Made by a program: the position numbers and the translations under genes. From Comamonas sp. (GTDB lineage Bacteria > Pseudomonadota > Gammaproteobacteria > Burkholderiales > Burkholderiaceae_C): a DNA stretch of 64,000 bases. The notes under the pieces are model-generated. The model searched no databases. It worked only from the letters and a program-made list of their open reading frames with translations, and had not been told where the DNA came from. This document shows, one piece after another, positions 17,356 through 27,202 of this stretch. The DNA is taken from the NCBI GenBank assembly GCA_031277805.1, contig JAITLR010000009.1:310001-374000 (forward strand), written 5' to 3'. Numbering within the stretch: the stretch's first letter is position 1; each line of letters starts with the position of its first letter.

Positions 17356-18680
17356 TACTGCTCGGCCCGGCCGCGCCACATATCCCATGCCAGCGTGAGC
17401 CCCACGCCGACGTCGCGCAGCGGACGCGGCGGGATGTAGTTGGCAGTGCCCTCGACGAGAAAGTCGTCGATGAGAGGGTTCTTGCGACCCAGCGCCAGAT
17501 CGGCGATCAGCATGCCGGCAGCGGTGTGGCGCACGATGCCCGAACCGTTGCAGCACGAAGCGGCCCAGGCGTTGTCGCCAATCCGGCCAAAGGCGGGCGC
17601 GTGGTTGTGTGAGACGGCCAGCCAACCCATCCAGAAATGCTCCAGCTCGATGGCGCCCAGCTGCGGAAAGCGGCGGCGCAGCAGCGCCTGGTTCATGGCT
17701 CTGGCCTTGGCGCGGCGCCCGTCGGTGGTGCGCAGGCTGGGCGAATACTCGAATCCCTGGCGGATCATCAGTCGCCTGTCGTGTGTCAGACGCACCGTGG
17801 AGCCCGCCACGCCATGCGCGGGCGTCACGCCCCAGGCGGCATCCGTGCCAAGCTGGGCGATCTGGGCATCGCTGAGCGGATGGGTGAGGCTGGCGAACAG
17901 CAGAATCGGCACCTGGCGCTCCTGGTAGACGCCGAATGACTGCGAGAACGCATTGACGGCCAGGATAGCCTTGCGCGCACGGACGCTGCCTTGAGCCGTG
18001 CGGACGAAGGGCTCTGCGCCTTCAAGCTGCGCCTCGATGACCGGCGAGTTCTCGAACAGCTGCACCTGGGGCGGCAGGCTGTCGGCCAGGCCGCGTACCA
18101 GCGCTGCGGGGTTCATGAGGCGCGTACCCGGCGTGTAGACGGCTGCCGCGTAGTAATCGGTCCCTATGCGCTGGCGCAGCGCATCGCGGTCCAGGTATTC
18201 ATGGGACTCCTGCCAGGCGTCCAGATTGCGCGCATAGGGCTTGAGCGACTTCTGTGCCACCTCTTCCGTCACCGCCACGTGGTAGCGGCCGCGCTTTTGC
18301 CAGCCGCAGGAGATGCCGTGCTCGGTCACTGCTCGCTCCAGTGCATCCACGGCGAAGCGGTTGACGCGGATCACGCGGCGGCCCGCCTCCACGGCGGCGT
18401 CCGATGGTGCCGAACTGTGCGGCAGATCGATCGCGAAGCCCGAGTTGCGGCCCGAGGCGTTCTCGCCCACCACGCCCGCATCCACCACGGCGATGGATGC
18501 ATCAGGCTGCTGCTGTGCCAGCTGGCGTGCCGCTGCCAGCCCCGCATAGCCGGCGCCCACGATGACCCAGTCCACCTTCACATCGCCTTGCAACTTCGGC
18601 TGCGGCCGACGCGCATCTAGCAGCGCGCTCCATCCATTGGTTCGGTCGTCGGCGGGCAGGCGATGAATAGAGCGTGTCAT
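17355..18680 (-). CDS. FAD-dependent oxidoreductase (DAO/PuuB-like)
   Basis: VDWVIVGAGYAGLAAARQLAQ, VGENASGRNSGFAIDLPH; DAO family fold signature. Confidence 0.88.
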   Translation of the reverse strand: MTRSIHRLPADDRTNGWSALLDARRPQPKLQGDVKVDWVIVGAGYAGLAAARQLAQQQPDASIAVVDAGVVGENASGRNSGFAIDLPHSSAPSDAAVEAGRRVIRVNRFAVDALERAVTEHGISCGWQKRGRYHVAVTEEVAQKSLKPYARNLDAWQESHEYLDRDALRQRIGTDYYAAAVYTPGTRLMNPAALVRGLADSLPPQVQLFENSPVIEAQLEGAEPFVRTAQGSVRARKAILAVNAFSQSFGVYQERQVPILLFASLTHPLSDAQIAQLGTDAAWGVTPAHGVAGSTVRLTHDRRLMIRQGFEYSPSLRTTDGRRAKARAMNQALLRRRFPQLGAIELEHFWMGWLAVSHNHAPAFGRIGDNAWAASCCNGSGIVRHTAAGMLIADLALGRKNPLIDDFLVEGTANYIPPRPLRDVGVGLTLAWDMWRGRAEQ

Positions 18681-18906
18681 GGAGGTTTCCGGTACGAGCC
18701 CTCAGAACTTGGTTGCGTTCCAGGAGCACAGGTGAACAACAATGGGCACGGAGTCTAAAACATAAAACATTAAACGTTTAATTTTTATTTATCATGGATT
18801 TCCCGAAGCCGGGTTGATTCAGAACAGATAGATCTGCTGCGTGAGCCGAAGCGTGTAGCATCTGCGCAGTGCGTCATTGACGCCTCATGAATCACAGACG
18901 CAGCCC

Positions 18907-19542
18907 ATGAATCAAACAGGAAGCAAAACCGCCCCCCGCCGTACCCAGGCAGAACGCAGTCAGACCACCCAGCGCAAGATCATCAAATCCGCCATACGGC
19001 TGCTACAGAAGGTGGGGTTCCAGCAAACCAATCTGCAGGAAATTGCACGTGGAGCCAAAGTCACGTTGGGCGCGGTACAGCACCAGTTCGGCAGCCGTCA
19101 GGCATTGATGGAGCAGGTGGTCGATGAAATCATGGCGCCGCTGGCGGCTGCGGGTGCCGGCTGGCCCAAGGACGCCGCCCAGCTGCCGCTGGAGCAACGC
19201 GCCCGCGAATTCGTGCGCCATGCATGGCTCAGCGTTTATGAGCCGCCCAGCTACCTGGCGACCTGGAGCATGTTCTTCGGCTGCAAGAGCACGCCCTTGT
19301 TCAAGCGCATAGACGCACACCGCTCACAGTACGACCCAGCGCTCTTTGCCCACTTTGTGACAGTGTTCCCGGAAATCGCCGAGCGCCACCCCCAGCCCGA
19401 ACACTTCGCAGCTGTCGTGTTCGCAGCCTTCAGGGGCATAGCCGTCATGCGCTTGTTCGAGGCCAACGACGATGCGGACGAGCATCAGCTGGACGTGATC
19501 ACCCAGATGATCGTGAACGCAGGCACGGTCAACCAGGCTTGA
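18907..19542 (+). CDS. TetR/AcrR family transcriptional regulator
   Basis: RTQAERSQTTQRKIIKSAIRLLQKVGFQQTNLQEIARGAKVTLGAVQHQFGSRQALMEQVV; divergent to the catabolic cluster. Confidence 0.9.
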   Translation: MNQTGSKTAPRRTQAERSQTTQRKIIKSAIRLLQKVGFQQTNLQEIARGAKVTLGAVQHQFGSRQALMEQVVDEIMAPLAAAGAGWPKDAAQLPLEQRAREFVRHAWLSVYEPPSYLATWSMFFGCKSTPLFKRIDAHRSQYDPALFAHFVTVFPEIAERHPQPEHFAAVVFAAFRGIAVMRLFEANDDADEHQLDVITQMIVNAGTVNQA

Positions 19543-19665
19543 GTCCGGCAGGCTGCCGCTGCGGCTTTTCCATACTGAGAACAAGCTGCAAAAATATTCA
19601 GCCAAAACAGCCTGGAAGGCTTTCTGCATAAGCGCTTCCAGCTATCAAATCAAAAAGCTTCTGCA

Positions 19666-20595
19666 TCAGGAAGCTGGTCGACGTCCCCAATTCATGACAG
19701 CCGTACCCAGCACGGCCATGGCACCGCCCAGCACCATGGGACCATCAATGCTCTCGCCCAGCAACAGGGCCGAAAGAACCACACCGATCACCGGTACCAG
19801 GGTGATATAGCCAGAGGCTGCGCCAGCCCCCAGTGCCTTGACGCCCGAGAAATACCAGGCGTAGGCCACGGCGGTGGAACCATAGGCCATGAAGATCATG
19901 GCCGCCCAGGCCTTGGGGCTGGCCTGGAAAGCCGAGACCAGCCCTTGAGGCCCTTCCACCACCAGACTGGCCGTCAGCAGCAGCAAGGCACCGAATACAG
20001 ATGTGGCCGCCGTCGCAGCCAGCGCGTCCACACCGGCCAGCATGGCGCGGCCAATCAGCGTATAGCAGACCCAGCAGACCACACAGCCCAGAATCAAGAG
20101 CTCCCCTAGTCCCACCGCGCCGTTGAGAACTTCCAGCGGCCTGCCATGCGAGATCACCACCACGGCCCCGCAGGCTGCCAGCAACATGCCCAGCGCAATC
20201 AGGCGGTTGATGCGTTCCTTGAACAGCCACACAGCCAGCGCCAGCGTGACCACAGGATTGAGCGTGATGACCAGCGCCGCCTTGCCTGCGGGCAGATGCT
20301 GCAGCCCCGTCAGAAAGAACGATGCATAGCCGAACACGCCCGTGGCGCCGGCCGCCAACATGCCCAGCCAGGTCCTGGCGGGCCATTTCCTGAGAGCCGG
20401 CATGCCGCCAGAAAAGTACAACCAGGGCAGCAGCATGGTGGCCGCCAGCAGAAACCGCAGGCAGGACGCAGCCAGCGGGGGCATATTGAGAGCAAGAATG
20501 CGGCCCGCCGGCCAGGAGGCGCCCCAGAGAAGGGCCATGCCCAGCAGGCGCAAATGAGCACCCATCGCAGCGCTTTTGACGGAATCGGAAGTCAT
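19666..20595 (-). CDS. EamA/DMT family transporter
   Basis: MGAHLRLLGMALLWGASWPAGRILALNMPPLAASCLRFLLA; ten hydrophobic helices, GASWP/ASFFLTGLQ pattern. Confidence 0.88.
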   Translation of the reverse strand: MTSDSVKSAAMGAHLRLLGMALLWGASWPAGRILALNMPPLAASCLRFLLAATMLLPWLYFSGGMPALRKWPARTWLGMLAAGATGVFGYASFFLTGLQHLPAGKAALVITLNPVVTLALAVWLFKERINRLIALGMLLAACGAVVVISHGRPLEVLNGAVGLGELLILGCVVCWVCYTLIGRAMLAGVDALAATAATSVFGALLLLTASLVVEGPQGLVSAFQASPKAWAAMIFMAYGSTAVAYAWYFSGVKALGAGAASGYITLVPVIGVVLSALLLGESIDGPMVLGGAMAVLGTAVMNWGRRPAS

Positions 20596-20643
20596 GGGAA
20601 GACGGCAGACACAAAAAACCGCCACCTTGGCCTGCAGCGGTTA

Positions 20644-20746
20644 ATTCCGTTTATCAATCATTCGAGTACGCGAAGGCGAAGCGAAGACAGTGCTGCAGCA
20701 CGGCGAGCGAAGCCGACAAAGTAATCGGATGATTTAGAAATGGAAT
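20644..20746 (+). repeat. 103-bp terminal-inverted-repeat element, copy 2
   Basis: ATTCCGTTTATCAATCATTCGAGTACG...GTGCTGCAGCAC...GTAATCGGATGATTTAGAAATGGAAT; differs at 1 of 103 bases from reverse complement of copy 3. Confidence 0.95.
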
Positions 20747-20815
20747 AAGACCAGAAATTTGGACTTCAATATACCTGTAACGTATGTCCGGTGAGCGTGG
20801 ATGGCTCTTGTTTTG

Positions 20816-21058
20816 CTAGACCCGCACCTTGCCCAGTTGCGCTGCATGGCACTGCAGCGCATCGCGCACCAGCGGACGCAGCTGCGCGGCCTCATCGGGC
20901 TGTGCCAACACCGTCAGAATGCGTCCGCGCATGCGCGGCTCCCAGAACTTCTGGATATGGTCGGCAATGCCGTGCAGGGCCTCTTCGCGATCGGGCATGG
21001 CTTCGAAGAATTCGCCAATGCGGTTGGCCATGCGAATCAGGTTATTGGCATCCATCAC
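20816..21058 (-). CDS. fdsD: NAD-dependent formate dehydrogenase delta subunit
   Basis: MMDANNLIRMANRIGEFFEAMPDREEALHGIADHIQKFWEPRMR; overlaps fdsA stop. Confidence 0.88.
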   Translation of the reverse strand: MMDANNLIRMANRIGEFFEAMPDREEALHGIADHIQKFWEPRMRGRILTVLAQPDEAAQLRPLVRDALQCHAAQLGKVRV

Positions 21059-23964
21059 TGACCTCCTGCAAGTGCGGGAGCTTGCTGAGCGGCCGCCAGA
21101 TGCCCCAGCTGCTCGTCATTGAAGCGCGCGTAATCTGCCTGCCAGCTCGAAGGCTGGGCCACAGGTGTAACCTGCACCGCCGTCACCTTGTACTCGGGGC
21201 AATTGGTGGCCCAGTCCGAGCTGTCGGTGGTGATGACATTGGCACCCGACTCGGGGAAGTGGAAGGTGGTGTAGACCACCCCGGGCTGTATGCGCTCGGT
21301 CACTGCGGCGCGCAGCACCGTATGGCCAGCACGGCTTTCAATACCCACCCAGTCGCCATCGCGTATGCCGCGATCCTCTGCATCATGGGGGTGGATTTCC
21401 AGCCGGTCCTCGCCATGCCACTGGCTGTTGGCCGTGCGCCGGGTCTGTGCGCCCACGTTGTACTGCGAGAGAATGCGGCCCGTGGTCAGCAGCAGCGGAA
21501 AGCGCTGCGTGACCTTTTCGTCAGTCGCCACATACTGGGTGATGATGAAGCGGCCCTTGCCACGCACGAACTTGTCCTTGTGCATGATGGTCGTTCCGGC
21601 CTCTTCGGTACCTTCATTACAAGGCCACTGCACGCTGCCCAGGCGCTCGATCTTTTCGTAGTTCACACCTGCAAAAGTGGGGGTCAGGGCCGCAATCTCG
21701 GTCATGATTTCGCGCGGATGGCTGTAGTTCATGGGATAGCCCAGCTCATTGGACAGAAGCTGCGTCACCTCCCAGTCGGCATAACCAGCCAGCGGCTGCA
21801 TGAGCTGGGTCACGCGCGAGATGCGGCGCTCGGCATTGGTGAACGTGCCGTCCTTTTCCATGAAGGACGATCCGGGCAGGAACACATGGGCGTACTTGGC
21901 GGTTTCGTTGAGGAAGATGTCCTGCACGACCACGCATTCCATGGCCGACAGCGCTGTCGTCACATGCTGGGTGTTGGGGTCGGACTGCACGATGTCCTCG
22001 CCCTCGCAGTACAGGCCCATGAAGCTGCCTTCCAGCGCGGCTTCGAACATATTGGGAATGCGCAAGCCCGGCTCGGGACTGAGCTTCACGCCCCAGGCGC
22101 CTTCAAACTCGGCGCGTGTGATGCTGTCCGAGATATGGCGATAGCCCGGCAGCTCATGCGGAAAGCTGCCCATGTCGCAGCTGCCCTGCACATTGTTCTG
22201 TCCACGCAAGGGATTCACGCCCACGCCTTCGCGGCCAACATTGCCCGTGGCCATGGCCAGATTGGCAATGCCCATGACCATGGTCGAGCCCTGGGCATGT
22301 TCGGTCACGCCCAGGCCGTAGTAGATAGCCGAGTTGACCTGCCTGCCTGCGGGATGATCCGTCGCCCCTCGCGCATACAGCCGCGCCGCACCGCGCACCA
22401 GCTCGGGAGCCACGCCGGTGATGTCGGCCGTGGCCTCGGGCGAGTTCTCCGGCCTGGCGACGAACTCCTTCCATTGCGCAAAGGACTTGGCGTCGCAGCG
22501 CTCGTCGATATAGGCATCGGCCAGCCAGCCCTCGGTCACGATCACATGGGCCAGCGCCGTGATCATGGCCACATTGGTGCCGGGCTTCAGTTGCAGGTGA
22601 TAGTCGGCCTGGATATGGGGCGAGTTGACGAGCTCGATCTCGCGCGGATCGATGACGATCAGCTTGGCCCCCGCACGCAGCCGCTTTTTCATGCGCGAGC
22701 CGAACACCGGGTGCGCCGCCGTCGGGTTGGCGCCTATCACCATGATCACATCGGAATGCTCGACCGACTTGAAGGTCTGCGTGCCTGCCGACGTGCCATA
22801 GGTCTGGCCCAGACCATAGCCCGTGGGCGAGTGACAGACGCGCGCGCAGGTATCGACATTGTTGTTGCCGAAGGCCGCGCGGATCAGCTTCTGCACCAGA
22901 TAGGTTTCCTCGTTGGTGCAGCGCGACGAGGTGATGCCACCAATCGAATCCCTGCCATGCTTGGCCTGGATGCGGCGAAATTCGCTGGCCGCATGGGCTA
23001 TCGCCTCCTCCCAGCTCACTTCGCGCCAGGGGTCGGTGATCTTCGCGCGGATCATGGGTTGGGTGATGCGGTCCTTGTGCGTGGCATAGCCCCAGGCAAA
23101 ACGCCCCTTGACGCAGGCGTGGCCTTCATTGGCCTTGCCATCCTTCCAGGGCACCATGCGCACCACCTGCTCGCCCTTCATCTCGGCCTTGAAGCCGCAG
23201 CCCACGCCGCAGTACGCGCAAGTGGTGATCTCGCTATGCTCGCTCTGGCCCAGCTCGACCACGGTCTTTTCCTGCAAAGTGGCCGTGGGACAGGCCTGCA
23301 CGCAGGCACCGCAGCTCACGCAATCGCTGGCCATGAAGCCGTCGCCCTGGCCTGCCGTGATGCGCGACTCAAAACCGCGCCCGGTAATCGTCAGCGCAAA
23401 CGTGCCCTGCGTTTCCTCGCAGGCGCGCACGCATCGGTTGCAGACAATGCATTTGCTGGGGTCGTAGTTGAAATAGGGGTTGGAGGTATCGACCTCCACC
23501 TTGGCTTCGCCCTTGAAGTGGTTGGCACCGTCCATGCCATAGCGCACTTCGCGCAGCCCCACCACACCGGCCATGTCCTGCAGCTCGCAGTCGCCGTTCG
23601 ATGAGCAGGTCAGGCAGTCCAGCGGGTGGTCGGAGATATACAGCTCCATCACTCCCTTGCGCAGCTCCTGCAGCTGCGGGCTCTGGGTCCTGACCTTCAT
23701 GCCTGCTTCGGCAGGCGTGGTGCAGGACGCAGGAAAGCCCTTGCGCCCCTCGATCTGTACCAGACACAGCCGACAGGAACCAAACGGTTCCAGCGAATCC
23801 GTGGCACAGAGCTTGGGCACCTTGATGCCGCCATCGACGGCGGCGCGCATCAGCGATGTGCCCTTGGGCACGGTGACTTCGCGACCGTCGATATGCAGCG
23901 TTACCAGTTCCTCGGACAGGCTCACAGGCGTGCCGAAATCGGTGTTCTTCAAATGTTCGAGCAT
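21055..23964 (-). CDS. fdsA: Formate dehydrogenase subunit alpha (Mo/W-bisMGD, cysteine type)
   Basis: 2Fe-2S/4Fe-4S N-terminus, DTCARVCHSPTGYGLGQTYGTSAGTQTF with Cys at metal-ligand position; molybdopterin oxidoreductase body. Confidence 0.95.
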   Translation of the reverse strand: MLEHLKNTDFGTPVSLSEELVTLHIDGREVTVPKGTSLMRAAVDGGIKVPKLCATDSLEPFGSCRLCLVQIEGRKGFPASCTTPAEAGMKVRTQSPQLQELRKGVMELYISDHPLDCLTCSSNGDCELQDMAGVVGLREVRYGMDGANHFKGEAKVEVDTSNPYFNYDPSKCIVCNRCVRACEETQGTFALTITGRGFESRITAGQGDGFMASDCVSCGACVQACPTATLQEKTVVELGQSEHSEITTCAYCGVGCGFKAEMKGEQVVRMVPWKDGKANEGHACVKGRFAWGYATHKDRITQPMIRAKITDPWREVSWEEAIAHAASEFRRIQAKHGRDSIGGITSSRCTNEETYLVQKLIRAAFGNNNVDTCARVCHSPTGYGLGQTYGTSAGTQTFKSVEHSDVIMVIGANPTAAHPVFGSRMKKRLRAGAKLIVIDPREIELVNSPHIQADYHLQLKPGTNVAMITALAHVIVTEGWLADAYIDERCDAKSFAQWKEFVARPENSPEATADITGVAPELVRGAARLYARGATDHPAGRQVNSAIYYGLGVTEHAQGSTMVMGIANLAMATGNVGREGVGVNPLRGQNNVQGSCDMGSFPHELPGYRHISDSITRAEFEGAWGVKLSPEPGLRIPNMFEAALEGSFMGLYCEGEDIVQSDPNTQHVTTALSAMECVVVQDIFLNETAKYAHVFLPGSSFMEKDGTFTNAERRISRVTQLMQPLAGYADWEVTQLLSNELGYPMNYSHPREIMTEIAALTPTFAGVNYEKIERLGSVQWPCNEGTEEAGTTIMHKDKFVRGKGRFIITQYVATDEKVTQRFPLLLTTGRILSQYNVGAQTRRTANSQWHGEDRLEIHPHDAEDRGIRDGDWVGIESRAGHTVLRAAVTERIQPGVVYTTFHFPESGANVITTDSSDWATNCPEYKVTAVQVTPVAQPSSWQADYARFNDEQLGHLAAAQQAPALAGGQ

Positions 23965-23977
23965 GGTCTGGGCCTCC

Positions 23978-26140
23978 TCAGACGGGTGTCACGGTCTGCA
24001 CGGATTCGATACCGAAATCCTGCGGGTAGTGGCGCAGTGCAGAGCGCACGGGGTATGGCGTCATGCCGCCCATGGCGCAGAGGCTTCCGCCTTCCATGGT
24101 GTCGCACAGGCTTTCCAGCAGCGCCACATTGGCGGCATGGGCTGCACCGGTGTTGGTGGTGATGCGGTCAATGACTTCGACGCCGCGCGTGGAGCCTATG
24201 CGGCAGGGTGTGCATTTGCCGCAGGATTCGACGGCGCAGAACTCCATGGCATAACGCGCCAGACCGGCCATATTGGCGCTGTCGTCATGCACGACCAGAC
24301 CGCCGTGGCCCACCACATTGCCCTTGGCCGCATAGCCTTCGTAGTCGAGCGCGTCGTCCCAATCCTGCGGTGCCACATAGCTGCCCAGCGGGCCGCCCAC
24401 CTGAATGGCCTTGACGGGCCGACCCGTAGCCGTGCCGCCGCCAAAGTCCTCGACCAGCTCACGCAGCGACAGGCCAAAGGCTTTTTCCACCAGCCCGCCG
24501 CGCGCGATATTGCCAGCCAGCTGGAACGGCAGCGTGCCGCGCGAGCGACCCATGCCATAGCCCTGATAGAAGGCCGCGCCCCTGGCCATGATGACGGGCA
24601 CCGTGGCCAGCGTGATCACATTGTTGATGACCGTGGGCTTGCCAAACAGGCCTTCGATCGCAGGCAGCGGAGGCTTGGCCCGCACAATGCCGCGCTTGCC
24701 TTCGATGCTCTCCAGCATGGCGGTCTCTTCACCGCAGACATAGCTGCCCGCGCCCACACGCACCTGCAGCGAAAACGCCTTGCCGCTGCCCGCCACATTG
24801 CGGCCCAGCCAGCCTGCTGCCGTGGCACGGGCAATGGCCTCTTTCAGCGTGGCAATGGCGTGCGGATATTCGCTGCGCACATAGATATAGCCCTGGGTTG
24901 CGCCCACGGCGAGGGCCGCAATCGCCATGCCTTCGATCAGGCAGAACGGGTCGCCTTCCATCAGCAGACGGTCGGCAAAAGTGCCCGAATCGCCTTCATC
25001 GGCATTGCAGGCAATGTATTTCTGCGGCCTTGCTCCCACACTTTTTGCTGCCGCCACGGTCTTCCATTTGATCCCCGCCGGAAACGCCGCACCACCGCGC
25101 CCGCGCAGGCCGGAGTCCAGCACCTGCTGCACCACGGCCTCGGGGGCCATGACCGCAGCGGCCTTCAGCCCTTGCCAGCCGCCATGCGCTTCATAGTCCT
25201 GCAGGTTCAGCGGGTCGATCACGCCCACGCGCGCAAAGGTCAGACGTTCCTGCCCCGCCAGATAAGGAATCTGCTCGGTCAGCCCGTGGCATAGCGCATG
25301 GGGCTGCCCCTGCAGCAGGCCCGCGTCCAGCAGGGCTGGCACATCGGCGGCCGTCACCGGGCCATAGGCCATGCGGCCTTGCGCTGTCTCCACCTCGACC
25401 AGTGTCTCCAGCCACAACAGGCCGCGCGAGCCATTGCGCACCAGCGTTATCTTCTGCCCGCGTGCTGCCGCTTCGCTTTGCAGCGCCTGGGCCACCGCAT
25501 CGGCCCCCACGGCCAGCGCCGCTGCATCGCGCGGCACATAGACCCGGACAGAATCATTCGCTACTGCATCAATAGCTGACTGCGCTTTATCTATCTGGGT
25601 TTGAGCCTGTTTCTGCTTGAAATCATCCGAACGCAGCTGCTCCAGCAGCTGGTCCAGGCTCACGGCCGTCATCTGCCCATGCACCTCATGCTCATTGACC
25701 ATGACCGCTGGCGACTGCGCGCACAGGCCCAGACAGTAGACAGACTCCAGCGTCACCTGCCCGTCTGCCGACATGCCATGTGCACCGCAACCCAGCGCCT
25801 GCTGCGCATGCGCGAACAAGGCATCGGCTCCACGCGACTGACAGGCTTCTGCCCGGCACACCTGCAACAGGTTCTGGCCGCCAGGCTGCTCTCGAAAATG
25901 GGGGTAGTAGCTCACCACGCCATGCACTTCGGCGCGGGAGAGATTGAAGGCTTCGGCAATCGCCGGCACAGCTACGCGTGGGATATGGCCCCAGGCGCCC
26001 TGCACCGCATGCAAAAGCGGCAACAGGCCGCCAGGCTCGGCGGCAAAACCGCTCAGCAAGTGATTCAAGGTCTCAGACTGCTCTGCGCTGAGCGTCTGCC
26101 ATGCAGGCTGCAAGGCCTGCGCTTCTGTGTTGTGGGGCAT
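23978..26140 (-). CDS. Formate dehydrogenase fused gamma+beta subunit (NuoE-like + NuoF-like)
   Basis: N-term NuoE-like (VVSYYPHFREQPGG, CRAEACQSRGA, VYCLGLCAQSPAVMVN) then linker then NuoF-like (VLDSGLRGRGGAAFPAGIKW, YIACNADEGDSGTFADR, ESCGKCTPCRIGSTRG). Confidence 0.93.
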   Translation of the reverse strand: MPHNTEAQALQPAWQTLSAEQSETLNHLLSGFAAEPGGLLPLLHAVQGAWGHIPRVAVPAIAEAFNLSRAEVHGVVSYYPHFREQPGGQNLLQVCRAEACQSRGADALFAHAQQALGCGAHGMSADGQVTLESVYCLGLCAQSPAVMVNEHEVHGQMTAVSLDQLLEQLRSDDFKQKQAQTQIDKAQSAIDAVANDSVRVYVPRDAAALAVGADAVAQALQSEAAARGQKITLVRNGSRGLLWLETLVEVETAQGRMAYGPVTAADVPALLDAGLLQGQPHALCHGLTEQIPYLAGQERLTFARVGVIDPLNLQDYEAHGGWQGLKAAAVMAPEAVVQQVLDSGLRGRGGAAFPAGIKWKTVAAAKSVGARPQKYIACNADEGDSGTFADRLLMEGDPFCLIEGMAIAALAVGATQGYIYVRSEYPHAIATLKEAIARATAAGWLGRNVAGSGKAFSLQVRVGAGSYVCGEETAMLESIEGKRGIVRAKPPLPAIEGLFGKPTVINNVITLATVPVIMARGAAFYQGYGMGRSRGTLPFQLAGNIARGGLVEKAFGLSLRELVEDFGGGTATGRPVKAIQVGGPLGSYVAPQDWDDALDYEGYAAKGNVVGHGGLVVHDDSANMAGLARYAMEFCAVESCGKCTPCRIGSTRGVEVIDRITTNTGAAHAANVALLESLCDTMEGGSLCAMGGMTPYPVRSALRHYPQDFGIESVQTVTPV

Positions 26141-26260
26141 GAGGCGGCCTTCGTCATTCTTATCAGGGCGCACCTGCGCCCTTTGTCTCATGCCTCATTT
26201 CAGCCCCGAGCAGGCCTCAGGTCAAATTCTTTCCCTGTATGTGCTGATTCAATTTGAAAA

Positions 26261-27202
26261 TCAGCGCATGGCGCCGGCAAAGCGCGTGCATTGATCGCGC
26301 CAGGCAGCGGACTGCATCAGCTCTATCGCCAGTTGCTGGGCGCGCGTGCTGATTTCCTGCGGCGGCGTCAAGAATGCAATAGCGGTTTGAACCTGCGGCG
26401 TGCGCAAGGGCTGAACCGACAGGCGTGCCGAATCGGGCAAGGTAGCCACCAGCGCCCCGGGCAGAATGCTGTGCAGCCCGCCCTCGGTCACGGCCAGCAT
26501 CAGGCTGAGCACGGAATTGGTTTCCATGGCCGCCACGACCTCGCAGCCAGCGGCCTTGAAGCTCTCGTCCACGATCAACCGGTTATGCATGTCCGGCGTC
26601 AAAAGACATAGCGGCAAGCTCGCGGCCTGCGCCCAGGTCACTGCTTTTGATGCCTTTTTCTGGCCCGCAGGGCTGAGCAGAAAGTAGTGCTCCTGGTACT
26701 GCGGCCAGACGGTGACGCGCGTGCTGCGGGCCGCCCGCCCGTTGATGCGCATGCGGTCGCTGTAACCCAGAGCCAGATCCAGGGTCAGATCTTCGAGCCC
26801 GCTTTCAATTTCCAGCGAACTCATGGACAGCACCATGGGCGTGATGCCCGGATGCTGCTCGCGCAGCAGTGCGGCAAAGCGCGTGAGCATGGGCATGGCA
26901 GTGGGCACGGCCGCCATGCGCAGCTTGCCTCTGAGCCCGCCTGCGTCGGCGCTGAGGTCCTGGCGCAAGGCCTCTTCGGCCTTGAGCATGGATAGCGCCG
27001 TGGCCAGCACCTGCTCGCCCTCGGGGGTCAGCCCGCCAAACACACGGCCGCGCCGCACGATGACGACACCGAACTCCTCCTCCAGCGCTCTCAAGGCATT
27101 GGACAGTGCAGGCTGCGTGATATGGCAGGCCTGCGCCGCCCTTGCGAAATGGCGATGCTCATTGAGCGCCACCAGATAACGCATGGAGGTCAGAAGATTC
27201 AT
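26261..27202 (-). CDS. LysR family transcriptional regulator (possible regulator of fds operon)
   Basis: MNLLTSMRYLVALNEHRHFARAAQACHITQPALSNALRALEEEFGVVIVRRGRVFGGLTPEGEQVL. Confidence 0.9.
   Translation of the reverse strand: MNLLTSMRYLVALNEHRHFARAAQACHITQPALSNALRALEEEFGVVIVRRGRVFGGLTPEGEQVLATALSMLKAEEALRQDLSADAGGLRGKLRMAAVPTAMPMLTRFAALLREQHPGITPMVLSMSSLEIESGLEDLTLDLALGYSDRMRINGRAARSTRVTVWPQYQEHYFLLSPAGQKKASKAVTWAQAASLPLCLLTPDMHNRLIVDESFKAAGCEVVAAMETNSVLSLMLAVTEGGLHSILPGALVATLPDSARLSVQPLRTPQVQTAIAFLTPPQEISTRAQQLAIELMQSAAWRDQCTRFAGAMR

Noticed and set aside
22815-22860. Possible selenocysteine formate dehydrogenase
   Set aside because: Frame is uninterrupted and encodes Cys (CARVCHSPT) at the metal-ligand position.
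20791-23604. 937-aa plus-strand ORF
   Set aside because: Antisense to fdsA; low-complexity His/Gly/Arg-rich translation typical of antisense frames in high-GC DNA.
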